A stretch of DNA of 6,035 bases, taken from positions 1-6,035 of the forward strand of contig JAHIYS010000185.1 of NCBI GenBank assembly GCA_018814965.1, given 5' to 3'. A program made the translations under genes and the position numbers. Source of the stretch: Gammaproteobacteria bacterium. GTDB lineage: Bacteria; Pseudomonadota; Gammaproteobacteria; UBA9339. Numbering within the stretch: position 1 is the stretch's first letter; every line of letters begins with the position of its first letter. Positions 5,770 to 6,035 of this stretch are shown in pieces. Under the pieces are notes generated by a model. The model had not been told where the DNA came from. It searched no databases and saw only the letters and a list, made by a program, of their open reading frames with translations.

Positions 5770-6035
5770 ATGTATATTTTAAGTCAAGTTTTTGAAATCT
5801 TTTTGTTAGGCCTTATTGCCGGTGTTATCCCAGGGCCAATGCTTACTGCGGTATTCACCGGGGTTATAACAGGTGGGTTTAAAACAGGGCTGAAGATTAC
5901 TTTGAAGGCTTTAGCTGCTGAAACAATAATAGCGGTGGTAGCTTTGGCTGTAATTTTTTCGCTCGAAGTTGATCAGGTATATTTTAAAATTCTATCGCTT
6001 GCTGGAGCTATATTTCTAACTTATCTCGCTACGCA
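5770..6035 (+). CDS. LysE/RhtB-family exporter, N-terminal part (cut by window end)
   Basis: An ATG at 5770 opens a frame that runs through the right edge: 88 complete codons plus two bases. The first hydrophobic segment (about 7-29) contains GVIPGPMLTAV (18-28), with the Pro-Gly-Pro typical of the LysE family of inner-membrane amino-acid and metabolite exporters. It is followed by a loop GGFKTGLKITLKALAAE (36-52), where family members have a Gly-rich G-x-x-x-G-L stretch. Two more hydrophobic segments lie at about 53-67 and 73-87. This matches the first half of the usual roughly 200-residue, six-segment protein. The substrate cannot be predicted. AGGGGA lies 12 nt upstream, inside a small hairpin. 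A 171-nt hairpin-rich gap separates it from nudF, so it is probably transcribed separately. Confidence 0.75.
   Translation, partial: MYILSQVFEIFLLGLIAGVIPGPMLTAVFTGVITGGFKTGLKITLKALAAETIIAVVALAVIFSLEVDQVYFKILSLAGAIFLTYLAT

Overview
This AT-rich window carries conserved gammaproteobacterial housekeeping genes on the + strand and one divergent small gene at the left edge. WaaA implies an LPS-bearing Gram-negative. WaaA, PrmC, RdgB, YhhQ and NudF all align well with my recollection of their E. coli counterparts in length and motifs. The low GC and short, hairpin-rich spacers would suit a host-associated gammaproteobacterium such as a member of the Legionellales, but that placement is a guess.

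Layout. Bases 1-205 (minus strand) hold the 5' part of a small gene running off the left edge. Its product has a textbook double-glycine export leader (L-S-x-x-E-I-x-x-V-x-G-G), as in class II bacteriocin or microcin precursors, with a strong Shine-Dalgarno and a consensus -10 box. Bases 206-427 are a divergent intergenic region with a candidate extended -10 promoter for waaA. Then come waaA (428-1687, Kdo transferase), a REP-type inverted-repeat pair (1690-1753), prmC (about 1824-2645, release-factor methyltransferase) and a second, partly decayed copy of the REP pair (2703-2771).

From 2810 to 5598 four genes are tightly packed and probably form one operon: rdgB (XTP/dITP pyrophosphatase), a VUT/YhhQ-type queuosine-precursor transporter overlapping rdgB by 4 nt, a lipoprotein with a DUF2807-like beta-helix fold, and nudF (ADP-ribose pyrophosphatase). 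Bases 5599-5769 are non-coding, with several hairpins that look like a dispersed intergenic element. At 5770 a LysE-family exporter begins and is cut by the right edge.

How they fit together: rdgB and nudF both remove non-canonical or toxic nucleotides. PrmC and the queuosine-precursor transporter both serve translation (release-factor and tRNA modification). WaaA and the lipoprotein belong to the cell envelope. No rRNA, tRNA, CRISPR array, transposase or phage gene was seen. The most unusual content is the double-glycine-leader peptide gene and the two REP-like elements at different stages of decay.
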